Assembly: GCA_005889025.1 (NCBI GenBank)
Contig: VBCZ01000354.1
Coordinates: 1-7,267 of the forward strand
DNA: 7,267 nucleotides
From: Betaproteobacteria bacterium
GTDB taxonomy: Bacteria; Pseudomonadota; Gammaproteobacteria; Burkholderiales; Casimicrobiaceae
Direction of reading: 5' to 3'
In this document: positions 1-6,925 of the stretch, piece by piece
Position numbering within the stretch: the stretch's first letter is position 1
Layout: each line of letters opens with the position of its first letter
The notes under the pieces: model-generated
What the model was told of the DNA's origin: nothing
What the model saw: only the letters and a program-made list of their open reading frames with translations
The model's database searches: none
Translations under genes and position numbers: made by a program

Positions 1-30
1 AAAAAAACGGCGAGCCTAAAGGCTCGCCGT
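1..30 (-). terminator. Rho-independent terminator of the TonB receptor gene
   Basis: Read on the minus strand, a perfect 10-bp GC-rich stem (7-16 pairing with 21-30) closes a 4-base loop (17-20). It is followed directly by a run of seven T residues (7 to 1) that may continue beyond the window. It lies 28 bases after the receptor stop codon, which is the classic place and form for an intrinsic terminator of that gene. No matching T run follows the stem on the plus strand, so it is read as one-directional within what is visible. Confidence 0.93.
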
Positions 31-58
31 CGAGGATGACGCAGCTCTCGCTGACGGA

Positions 59-3016
59 TTAGAAATTCACCGTCGCCGAAAGGAATATCCGCCGGCCAAG
101 CGCGTCGTACACCTGCGGATAAGTATTGCCGTTGCCGAAAGGCGCACCCGCGACCGACGAGGACACGATAGGCGGATCCTTGTCGAACACGTTGTTGACG
201 CCGATCCGCAGCACGACCCGGTTGGTGACCGCCCACGAGGCGAAGAGGTCGATGTAGTCGCGTTCCCCCATTTCGCGGTCGACGGAGTTGAAGCTCCCCG
301 CCAGCAGCGGGTTCGAGTCGCTCTTGTCGATCTTCACCTTGTCTGCGTGCCGCCACGTCACCGCCAGATCGACGTTCCATGGGGTCGACCACGTCGCGCG
401 AGCATTGTGTCGCCACACCGGCGCCGGGACGCCACAAGTGGCCCCAAAAAGGCCGGCGCAGTCGTATTTACCCCCGCCTGGAACATTCTGTTGCTTGAAG
501 TCGTTGAGGTAGGTCCCAACGAAGTTCAAGCCCAGTCCGCCCCACCGGTCCAAAGGCCAATTGTAGTTGGCGCTGATGTCGATTCCTGAGGTCTCCAGCG
601 AACCGAGGTTCAGATTGGTGGCCGTGACGAAACCGGTCAGCCACAGCGTGCCATTGGCGTCGCGGTGAATCAGGTCGCAGAATTGCGCTGCGCTGATACA
701 TTGGCCGACGATGAATGACGGCGGTATGTTGCCGATCACCTTGTCCACCTTGATGTTGAAGTAGTCGACCGTTGCGTTGAAGTTCTTGATCGGCTGAAGC
801 ACGATACCCACCGTCTTGCTCGTGCCCTTTTCGGGATCGAGGTTGGGATTGCCACCCTGGAGGTAGTTGTACTGGCCGGCCGCGTTGGTGACCACATTGC
901 TGCCGTACTTGGCGGCGGTGATCCCCGTCCTCAGGCATTGCTCCAGCGTCGCGGTCGGGTTGGCGCCGCACGGATCCGAATCCAGGTTGAAGAGGTTGAA
1001 TCCCTGCGCCGTGAACAGGTCGACGACGTTCGCGGCGCGCACGGCCACCTGGTAGCTGCCGCGAAGGCGGTATCCCACGATGGGCGCCCACTCGGCGCCG
1101 AATCCGTAGGTGTCGGTGGTCTTACCCGTGCTGTAGTCCGAATAACGGTAGCTGCCGTTCACGCTGAGCAACTCCACCCACGGGCGGTGCTCGATGATCG
1201 GCACCTTCACTTCGACAAAGGCTTCCTTCACCGTGTATTGGCCGGCGGTGCCGATGGTGGGTCCGCCTTGCCCCGCGAGGTCGAAGGTCGAGAACTCGAT
1301 GTCGGTGTCGGTCTCCAGTTTTTCGACCCGGCGCTCGACGCCGAACGCGACCCCGATGCCCGTGGTTGCCCAGGGCGTTCTGACGCCGTAGGTGCCGAGG
1401 TCGGACGAAAGCGTCGCTCCCTGCACGCTCTGCGACGTAAAGCCCTTCTTGAGCCCCGGCGTCTGCAGGTATGCCAGCGCCGCCGGAGTGACGCCGCCGA
1501 GGGTGAAGATGTTGTACGGCACGCAGTTCGGGTCGGTGCCATTCAGCTTGGCGCGGCAGACCGGCAAGCCGGTGGCCGGGTCGGTGACGACATCGAGCGC
1601 AAGCGCGGTGCGCGACTTGGAGAAGTCGTTCCGGTAGATTTCCTGGTAGATGACCTTGCCCGACTGATAGAAGACGTCGTAATCCCACTTGTGGTCGAAG
1701 AGGTCGCCCTTGACGCCGACCACGGTGCGGAACGACGTATGGCGGATGTCATCCGCACGCCCGCCGCCTTCGATGTTGCGGCGCAGGATGATCACGTCAC
1801 CCGGAGTGGTGGGAGTAATGCCGAACGCGGTCTTGAAGGCGCTGGACAGTAGCGGATTGTCGTTCCTCAGCATGAATTCGCTGCCGAATATGCCGCTGGG
1901 CGCGATCTGGGCGACCGTGTGGTCGTCGTGGAAAAGGAACTCGCCGTAAATGCGCGCCTGAGGGTGCACGTCGTAGTGCGCAAAAGCGGCGAACCCATAG
2001 CGCTCGTCGGGGCGCTGGAAGTAGTTGTACGGCGCGAAGTTGAACTGGTCGAGGGCAGCGTTGAACGGCCGAACTCCGCCCGCGCTGTTGGCGATGGTGA
2101 AAGAGCTACCGGTAACGTTGTTGATGAAGCGCCCCGGGAAGCTCGTCGATGAGCCGGCGCAAGTCAGGCTGGTCGCGTTCGAGCCAGTCGCGCAGGCGCT
2201 GTAGTCGCGAGCTGCCTCCAGCACCGGCTGGTCGTGCTTGTAGCTGAAGAACACCGTGGCATTGCCGCGACCGTTGGCGAAGTTGCCGCCGATAAGCAGA
2301 TTGGCGTCGACGGTGTCGCCATCGTGGGTCACGTTGCCGGGTACGTGGAACTGGCTGGGGTTGGTCGCTTCGCGCGCCCTGACGATATCGGCAAGCGAAT
2401 TGCCTTGGTCATGATTGTAAAAGCCGTAGTTGACTTCGCCCTGCACGCCCTCGAAGTTGTCCCTCATGATGAAGTTCACGACGCCTGCGACCGCGTCGGA
2501 CCCGTACACAGCCGATGCGCCGCCAGTCAGAATTTCGACCTGCTGAATCAGCTGGACCGGGATCTGATTGATGTCGCTCGCGTACACGACCACGTCGCCG
2601 GGAGGGAGGCGACGGCCATTGAGCAGCACCAGCGTGCGGTCTCTGCCCAAACCGCGCAAACTCACCGTTGCGGTACCGGGCGCGCCGTTGGAAATATTGC
2701 TGCCATAATCGGCAGACACCTGCGGCATTCTGTTGAGCAGATCTTCCGCGGACGTCGTGCCCGTGATCTTGATTTCCTGCGCGTTGATGACCCCTACCGG
2801 GCTGGTGCTCTCGAGGTTGGGCGACGGAATGCGGGAGCCCGTGACCGATATCGACGGAACCCTCTCGACCTCGGTGCGGGTCGTGGTGGTAATCGGCGGC
2901 GTCACTGTTACCGGCACCTGTCCATGGGCTGACTGCGCGGCAAGGCTCGCCAGTGCGCCGGCGCTCAACGCCTGCATCACGGCGAGCGACAGTTTTTTCC
3001 TGTTTACTTTCATCAT
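59..3016 (-). CDS. TonB-dependent outer-membrane receptor
   Basis: This is a ligand-gated outer-membrane transporter driven by the TonB-ExbBD complex; its substrate cannot be told from sequence. Residues 1-32 look like a Sec signal peptide: a basic start, a hydrophobic Ala/Leu core, and likely cleavage after AHG, before Gln33. A TonB-box-like stretch (SISVTGSRI, 55-63) leads into the plug at about 70-190, with the family hallmarks SLRGLGRDRTLVLLNGRRLP (119-138), LTGGASAVYGSDAVAGVVNF (163-182) and DINQIP. The rest is a beta-barrel that includes GGNPNLDPEKG (721-731) and GVNNVFDKDPP (939-949), and it ends in Phe, the outer-membrane assembly signal. The length is normal for the large TonB receptors common in Xanthomonadales, Caulobacter and sphingomonads. 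There are exactly ten cysteines, in five close pairs. Two Met codons open the frame. A GGGGG ribosome-site candidate (3020-3024) lies 3 bases before the first and 6 before the second, so translation may begin at 3013. The gene stands alone between its own promoter and terminator. Confidence 0.96.
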   Translation of the reverse strand: MMKVNRKKLSLAVMQALSAGALASLAAQSAHGQVPVTVTPPITTTTRTEVERVPSISVTGSRIPSPNLESTSPVGVINAQEIKITGTTSAEDLLNRMPQVSADYGSNISNGAPGTATVSLRGLGRDRTLVLLNGRRLPPGDVVVYASDINQIPVQLIQQVEILTGGASAVYGSDAVAGVVNFIMRDNFEGVQGEVNYGFYNHDQGNSLADIVRAREATNPSQFHVPGNVTHDGDTVDANLLIGGNFANGRGNATVFFSYKHDQPVLEAARDYSACATGSNATSLTCAGSSTSFPGRFINNVTGSSFTIANSAGGVRPFNAALDQFNFAPYNYFQRPDERYGFAAFAHYDVHPQARIYGEFLFHDDHTVAQIAPSGIFGSEFMLRNDNPLLSSAFKTAFGITPTTPGDVIILRRNIEGGGRADDIRHTSFRTVVGVKGDLFDHKWDYDVFYQSGKVIYQEIYRNDFSKSRTALALDVVTDPATGLPVCRAKLNGTDPNCVPYNIFTLGGVTPAALAYLQTPGLKKGFTSQSVQGATLSSDLGTYGVRTPWATTGIGVAFGVERRVEKLETDTDIEFSTFDLAGQGGPTIGTAGQYTVKEAFVEVKVPIIEHRPWVELLSVNGSYRYSDYSTGKTTDTYGFGAEWAPIVGYRLRGSYQVAVRAANVVDLFTAQGFNLFNLDSDPCGANPTATLEQCLRTGITAAKYGSNVVTNAAGQYNYLQGGNPNLDPEKGTSKTVGIVLQPIKNFNATVDYFNIKVDKVIGNIPPSFIVGQCISAAQFCDLIHRDANGTLWLTGFVTATNLNLGSLETSGIDISANYNWPLDRWGGLGLNFVGTYLNDFKQQNVPGGGKYDCAGLFGATCGVPAPVWRHNARATWSTPWNVDLAVTWRHADKVKIDKSDSNPLLAGSFNSVDREMGERDYIDLFASWAVTNRVVLRIGVNNVFDKDPPIVSSSVAGAPFGNGNTYPQVYDALGRRIFLSATVNF

Positions 3017-3501
3017 GGACCCCCAATGGAAGTTAAGAAATTACAATAGCCTCGGTCTTACCCGACAAATCCTCAATCCGGAGCCAACCGGAAATACGTA
3101 TCCCTCATGGACTATTCGCTGTATGGGGAATACCGGAGACCGCCGTTCGCCTGGGATATCGACCGTTCGCCTATCTGGAAGCATCTCGACATTACAACAA
3201 TGCAGAAACGGGCAGCAACGAAATGTTGCGGTTGTTACACTGAATGCAGCGGAACTGTTGCAAATCTGCCAACGATGCAAATTCTTCTTGCCTCGGGGAA
3301 TAAAACCTTGCGTCGCCATCCCGCTAGGATTTCCGCAGACGCGGCTGCGCGCTTTTCCCCGGAGCACCCACTGCGCGATCCGGTTCGGGTCCTGGCCCGG
3401 ATCAGCCGGCAGCCGATTGTTGCAGTGCGCCAGCCGCCGCGAACGGCGAATTCAGGAATCAGTCGGCGCGTCCCCCATGCCGGTCAACGGGGCGAGCTCG
3501 C
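3017..3501. other. Divergent intergenic region without a supported gene
   Basis: These 485 bases separate the minus-strand receptor from the plus-strand acetyltransferase. The part next to the receptor (about 3017-3310) is clearly richer in A and T than the flanking genes, as expected for a regulatory region. It holds the candidate receptor promoter and, at about 3199-3282, several short dyads and repeats: GCAAC-N5-GTTGC (3215-3229), GTTG-N9-CAAC (3257-3273) and two AATGCAG copies. The part next to the acetyltransferase (about 3310-3501) is GC-rich, and I see no convincing plus-strand promoter in it. Open frames cross the region on both strands, but none has a recognisable protein motif together with a good ribosome site. 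Confidence 0.6.
3040..3068 (-). promoter_or_regulatory. Candidate sigma70 promoter of the TonB receptor
   Basis: On the minus strand, TTGTCG (3068-3063, four of six matches to the -35 consensus) and TGTAAT (3045-3040, five of six to the -10) are separated by exactly 17 bases. The predicted transcript would start near 3033, giving a leader of about 17 bases that carries the GGGGG ribosome-site candidate just before the start codons. The pattern and position fit well, but a six-base match pair can occur by chance in this AT-richer stretch, and no activator or repressor site is recognised. Confidence 0.45.
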
Positions 3502-4017
3502 ATGACCGAACTCCGTATTACGGCCGCGGAGGCCGCTGACGTCGCGGCCGTCCTGGCCATGATTCGCGGCCTCGCCGAATTCGAGCGTCTGAGCCATCTT
3601 TGCGTGGCGACCGAAGAAGACCTTTTTCGCGCGCTGTTTTCGGAAAGACCCACCGCAGAGGTCATATTGGCGTGGGAAGGCGCGGAAGCGGCTGGATTTG
3701 CTCTTTTCTTCCATAATTTCTCGACTTTCCTGGGCCGGCCCGGGCTTTATCTGGAGGATTTATTCGTTCGGCCGCATTTCCGCGGACGCGGCTACGGACG
3801 CGCCTTGCTGGTATACCTCGCGAGACTCGCCGTCGAGCGGGGCTGCGGCCGATTCGAATGGGCCGTGCTGGATTGGAACGACTCGGCTATCGGGTTCTAC
3901 CAAGGCTTGGGGGCCACGGTCCTGCCCGATTGGCGCATCACCCGGGTGACCGGACCGGCCTTGACCTCGCTAGCCGAACAGCCGTTATTACAGAGCGGAA
4001 AGACGCCCCTCGCCTGA
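3502..4017 (+). CDS. GNAT N-acetyltransferase, SSAT (diamine/thialysine) type
   Basis: This 171-residue cytoplasmic enzyme is predicted to move an acetyl group from acetyl-CoA to an amine. One GNAT domain spans about residues 4-150. The acetyl-CoA pyrophosphate loop is RGRGYG (94-99). It is preceded by LYLEDLFV (82-89), which matches the LYLEDFFV strand of human spermidine/spermine N1-acetyltransferase, including its key Glu (here Glu85). WNDSAIGFY (125-133) matches the WNEPSINFY segment, whose Tyr acts as general acid (here Tyr133). The length is close to that of human SSAT (171). Likely substrates are therefore polyamines, thialysine or a related small amine, but bacterial members of this group vary and the exact amine is unknown. 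The start at 3502 has only a weak purine-rich GGGGCGAG (3489-3496) before it. The residues after about 155 are not part of the conserved domain. The gene seems to be transcribed alone; a strong inverted repeat follows its stop codon. Confidence 0.88.
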   Translation: MTELRITAAEAADVAAVLAMIRGLAEFERLSHLCVATEEDLFRALFSERPTAEVILAWEGAEAAGFALFFHNFSTFLGRPGLYLEDLFVRPHFRGRGYGRALLVYLARLAVERGCGRFEWAVLDWNDSAIGFYQGLGATVLPDWRITRVTGPALTSLAEQPLLQSGKTPLA

Positions 4018-4025
4018 AAGTGCGT

Positions 4026-4068
4026 CCGGCCGGGCAAAAAGCGATAATTCGAATTTTTGCCCGGCCGG
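4026..4068. repeat. Perfect 15-bp inverted repeat between the acetyltransferase and tldD-like genes
   Basis: The arm at 4026-4040 (CCGGCCGGGCAAAAA) is exactly complementary to 4054-4068 across a 13-base spacer. The outer ten pairs are almost all G-C and the inner five are A-T. The structure begins 9 bases after the acetyltransferase stop and ends 26 bases before the tldD-like start. It could be a 3' end hairpin, protecting the message or ending transcription, although no T run follows the stem on either strand as in a normal intrinsic terminator. It could also be an operator: the spacer contains GATAAT (4043-4048), a good -10 element, but no -35 element is visible at the right distance. The structure is certain; its role is not. 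Confidence 0.75.
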
Positions 4069-4084
4069 CGTAGCGGCGGCGCTT

Positions 4085-4088
4085 AGGA
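4085..4088 (+). promoter_or_regulatory. Ribosome binding site of the tldD-like gene
   Basis: AGGA lies 6 bases before the ATG at 4095, which is ideal spacing, and this supports the chosen start of the TldD-family gene. Confidence 0.7.
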
Positions 4089-4094
4089 ATCACC

Positions 4095-5531
4095 ATGGTT
4101 GAAAGCCTCCGTTTGGACTTCAGGCGGTTGAGTTGCGCCGCCGATTTCTGGTCTCTGCGCGTCGTGGACGAACGCGCGGAAGGCTATTCGGTGCGCAAGA
4201 ACGTGCCGCAGCCGCCTTCGCTGTCCGTCGACCGGGGCGCAATGCTGACAGTGCATGCCGGCGGCGGATCCGGATACGCAGCGACGAGCGACCTTTCCCG
4301 CGACGGTCTGCAGCGCGCGCTCGACCGCGCCGCAGGCTGGGCGCGGGCCAGCGCGCCACGTTCGCTGATCGATTTCCGGACGCTGGCCGCTCCCGCGCCC
4401 CGCGGCGAATACGCGTCGCCTGACGCGGACTCGACCCGGTGGTCGCGCCGCGATTGGTACGCGCTCCTCGCCGAGGAATCGCGTAACGCAGGCTGCGATC
4501 CACGCATCGTCGATTGGGAGGCGAGCGTCGAATCGCGCACCGCGGAACATCTCTACCTGACGAGCGCCGGCGGCGAAGTCGTCCAGCGCTACCGCTTCGT
4601 GATGCCAAACCTGGCGGTGACTGCGCACGCCGAGGGCGACACCCAGATCCGAACGCTCAACGGCTACCGCGGTCTCGCCCAGCAAGGCGGCGAGTCGATG
4701 CTCCAGAGATTCGATTTCCTTGGCAGCGGCCGCCGGGTGGCCCACGAAGCGCTGCAATTGCTCGGCGCACCCAACTGCCCGCGCGGGACCATGGATGTGC
4801 TGCTTATGCCCGACCAGATGGTGTTGCAGATCCACGAATCGATCGGGCATCCGCTGGAGCTCGATCGCATCCTCGGCGACGAACGCAATTTCGCAGGCAC
4901 GAGCTTCGTTACCCTCGAGATGTTCGGCACGTATCGCTATGGCTCCGATCTTCTGAACGTCACTTTCGACCCGACGCGGCCGGAGGAGCTTGCGAGCTAT
5001 GGTTTCGACGACGACGGTGCGCGCGCCGAGAAAGCGCATGTGATAAGGAACGGGATACTCGAGCGGCCGCTCGGCGGTGCGATTTCCCAAGCGCGCGCGA
5101 AGGTGGCGGGGGTCGCGAACTCGCGCGCGGACAACTGGAACCGGCCGCCCATCGATCGGATGGCCAACCTCAACCTCGAGCCCGGCGATTCGAGCCTGGA
5201 GTCGATGATTTCTGGCATAGAGCGAGGCGTATTGATGGCGACGAACAGCTCGTGGTCGATCGACGACTCGCGGAACAAGTTCCAGTTCGGCTGCGAGTGG
5301 GGGCAGCTCATCGAAAATGGAACGCTGACGACCGTGGTCAAGAACCCGAACTACCGAGGCATTTCGGCGAGCTTCTGGCGCAGTCTGGCGCGCGTCGGCA
5401 ACGAATCGACGGTCAAAGTGCTCGGCACGCCCTACTGCGGCAAGGGTGAGCCTTCGCAGGTCATCCGCGTCGGTCACGCGTCGCCGGCTTGCGTTTTTGC
5501 CGGCGTGGATGTGTTCGGCGGAGATGGCTGA
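4095..5531 (+). CDS. TldD-family metallopeptidase (catalytic subunit)
   Basis: This 478-residue protein is predicted to be the zinc-bearing subunit of a cytoplasmic TldD/TldE peptidase, a family known from E. coli for maturing microcin B17 and degrading CcdA and unstructured peptides. The metal site HESIGH (HExxxH) is at 247-252, followed by PLELDR. The C-terminal TPYCGKGEPSQ (445-455) matches the CGKDGQ segment of E. coli TldD, whose Cys is a metal ligand (here Cys448). FAGTSFVT (266-273), GFDDDGARAEK (303-313) and GTLTTVVKNPNYRG (409-422) are further family features. The length is nearly that of E. coli TldD (481). The N-terminal part is divergent and HESIGHPLELDR differs from the E. coli HEAVGHGLEGD, so this looks like a separate TldD subfamily rather than the housekeeping orthologue; I therefore give no symbol. 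The stop codon overlaps the start of the next gene by one base, implying translational coupling and a 1:1 partner. Confidence 0.93.
   Translation: MVESLRLDFRRLSCAADFWSLRVVDERAEGYSVRKNVPQPPSLSVDRGAMLTVHAGGGSGYAATSDLSRDGLQRALDRAAGWARASAPRSLIDFRTLAAPAPRGEYASPDADSTRWSRRDWYALLAEESRNAGCDPRIVDWEASVESRTAEHLYLTSAGGEVVQRYRFVMPNLAVTAHAEGDTQIRTLNGYRGLAQQGGESMLQRFDFLGSGRRVAHEALQLLGAPNCPRGTMDVLLMPDQMVLQIHESIGHPLELDRILGDERNFAGTSFVTLEMFGTYRYGSDLLNVTFDPTRPEELASYGFDDDGARAEKAHVIRNGILERPLGGAISQARAKVAGVANSRADNWNRPPIDRMANLNLEPGDSSLESMISGIERGVLMATNSSWSIDDSRNKFQFGCEWGQLIENGTLTTVVKNPNYRGISASFWRSLARVGNESTVKVLGTPYCGKGEPSQVIRVGHASPACVFAGVDVFGGDG
5519..5522 (+). promoter_or_regulatory. Ribosome binding site that decides the TldE-like start
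   Basis: GGAG ends 8 bases before the ATG at 5531. It favours that codon, in the TGATG overlap, over the ATG 42 bases upstream at 5489. The upstream choice would add 14 Arg/Cys-rich residues with no family resemblance and a longer overlap with the preceding gene. Confidence 0.6.
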
Positions 5532-6868
5532 TGGGCGCTCCAGCGATGGAAAATTATTTCCATGAGCTCGCTGCCCTGCTCGATCGCTCCATGGCAGCAG
5601 GTGAGGTTTACACCTGCGCGCTCGACGCCGAGGTCTCCGATTTCGTGCGCATGAACCACGGCAAGGTGCGCCAGTCCGGCACCGTCACCCAGCAGTATTT
5701 GCGATTGCATCTGATCCGGGGCAGCAAGCACGCCGAACATTGCTGCACTGTCTCCGGGGATCTGGCTCGCGACCGCGATCTTGTGAATGCGTCGCTTTCC
5801 ACGCTGCGCGATACGGTGTCCGACTTGCCCGACGATCCGCATCTCAACTACGCGACCGACGTCAAATCGAGCCGCGTCGTGAAGAGCGGCGCGCTGCCCG
5901 CGTCGGAACAAGTCGTGACGGAAGTCCTCGATGCCGCGCGCGGCCTGGATCTGGTCGGCATCTATGCCGCCGGTCCGGTCTATCGCGGTTTCGCCAACTC
6001 GCTGGGCCAGCGCAATTGGCACGAGGTCGCGAGCTTCAACCTGCAATGGAGCCTGTACCACCGCGCCGACAAGGCGGTGAAAACAGGGTACGGCGGATTC
6101 GCCTGGGCCGCGGCGGATTTCGCCGCCAAGATGCTCGGCGCGCGCGATCGGCTGGCGCTCCTCGCCCAGCCCGCGCGATCGCTCCAGCCCGGCAGCTATC
6201 GCGCCTATCTGACGCCCTCCGCGATGGAGGAGATCGCAGGGATGCTGTGCTGGGGCGGATTCTCCGGACGGGCGCTGGCGACGCGGCAGAGTTGCCTCTT
6301 TCGAATGAAGGACGGAACCGCGGAGCTCGACCGCTCGGTCTCGTTTGTGGAGAACACGGCGGACGGTGTCGCGCCCGCTTTTCAAGACGAAGGGTTTGCG
6401 CGTCCCGGATCGGTGCCGCTGGTGGAGGAAGGCCGGTTGGTCGGCTCGCTGGTCAACCCTCGAACGGCCAAGGAGTTCGACCTGGCTACCAACGGCGCCA
6501 ACGCATCCGAAATGCCGGATTCGCTCGACATGGCGGCGGGCGAGTTGCGCAGCTCCGACGCGCTTGCGGCGCTGGACACCGGTCTGTACATCGGCAACCT
6601 CTGGTACCTGAATTTTTCGGACCGCCCCGCCTGCCGGGTAACCGGAATGACGCGCTTCGCGTCGTTCTGGGTCGACAAAGGGAAGATCGTGGCGCCGGTC
6701 AACGTCATGCGCTTCGACGACAGCATGTTCCGCGTCTTGGGCGACCGGCTGGTGGGCCTCACAGCCGAGCGCGACCTCGTCGTCAATGGCGAGACGTATC
6801 GCTCGCGCAGCGTCAGGAGCATGCGTCTGCCAGGCGCGGTCGTAAGCGAGATGGCGTTTACCTTGTAG
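5531..6868 (+). CDS. TldE/PmbA-like partner of the TldD-family peptidase
   Basis: This 445-residue protein is the non-catalytic member of the pair, close in length to E. coli TldE/PmbA (450). C-terminal family segments are clear: APAFQDEGFARPGSVPLVEE (281-300), SLVNPRTAKEF (306-316), GLYIGNLWYLNFSDRPACRV (351-370), VTGMTRFASF (370-379) and GKIVAPVNVMRFDDSMF (384-400). Where TldD carries HExxxH, this protein has AMEEIAGMLCWGGFSGRAL (231-249) and no metal motif, as expected for a TldE subunit that completes the heteromer. I place the start at 5531, where TGATG joins the tldD-like stop and a GGAG sits 8 bases upstream. ATG at 5546 is a possible alternative, because MENYFHEL begins the recognisable part. 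The two genes are surely one operon. The role is inferred from the E. coli pair; the substrate in this organism is unknown. Confidence 0.92.
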   Translation: MGAPAMENYFHELAALLDRSMAAGEVYTCALDAEVSDFVRMNHGKVRQSGTVTQQYLRLHLIRGSKHAEHCCTVSGDLARDRDLVNASLSTLRDTVSDLPDDPHLNYATDVKSSRVVKSGALPASEQVVTEVLDAARGLDLVGIYAAGPVYRGFANSLGQRNWHEVASFNLQWSLYHRADKAVKTGYGGFAWAAADFAAKMLGARDRLALLAQPARSLQPGSYRAYLTPSAMEEIAGMLCWGGFSGRALATRQSCLFRMKDGTAELDRSVSFVENTADGVAPAFQDEGFARPGSVPLVEEGRLVGSLVNPRTAKEFDLATNGANASEMPDSLDMAAGELRSSDALAALDTGLYIGNLWYLNFSDRPACRVTGMTRFASFWVDKGKIVAPVNVMRFDDSMFRVLGDRLVGLTAERDLVVNGETYRSRSVRSMRLPGAVVSEMAFTL

Positions 6869-6925
6869 CGGTGCGCATCCCGGCCGGCCGGTAATGCCCG
6901 TGCGCGCCGTCGATCGGGTGCCTCG
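6869..6925. other. Short convergent intergenic gap with a 12-bp palindrome
   Basis: The 57 bases between two converging stop codons contain the perfect palindrome CCGGCCGGCCGG (6880-6891). It has no loop and no adjacent T run, so it is not a standard intrinsic terminator for either gene. It shares the core CCGGCCGG with the inverted repeat at 4026-4068, which may simply reflect GC-rich base composition. No other terminator is visible here. Confidence 0.5.

Noticed and set aside
938..1852. Plus-strand open frame of about 300 codons opposite the TonB receptor
   Set aside because: It is Arg/Val-rich with no family resemblance, and the opposite strand encodes an intact receptor barrel.
3041..3367. 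Possible small gene upstream of the receptor on the minus strand
   Set aside because: It resembles no known family, has no good ribosome site, and lies in the AT-richer regulatory interval, crossing the candidate promoter.
3107..3505. Possible small plus-strand gene just before the acetyltransferase, overlapping its start by four bases
   Set aside because: The overlap is suggestive of coupling, but the translation has no recognisable domain or credible fold pattern, changes composition midway, and lacks a ribosome site.
4083..5477. Long open frame on the minus strand opposite the tldD-like gene
   Set aside because: It is Arg/Ala-rich with no domain pattern. The plus-strand frame has clear TldD motifs and a good ribosome site, so this is a high-GC shadow.
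5489..5530. N-terminal extension of the TldE-like protein to the upstream ATG
   Set aside because: The extra 14 residues are Arg/Cys-rich and unlike the family, and the TGATG junction with GGAG at good spacing is a far better start.
5474..6385. Minus-strand open frame of about 300 codons opposite the TldE-like gene
   Set aside because: No motif or ribosome site; it is explained as a shadow of the real gene in GC-rich DNA.
6880..6891. 12-bp palindrome as a bidirectional terminator
   Set aside because: It has no loop sequence and no T run on either side, so it does not meet the form of an intrinsic terminator.
5740..6894. Long plus-strand frame overlapping the TldE-like gene
   Set aside because: The composition is dominated by Arg, Gly and Ala with no recognisable motif, while the other frame carries clear TldE features.
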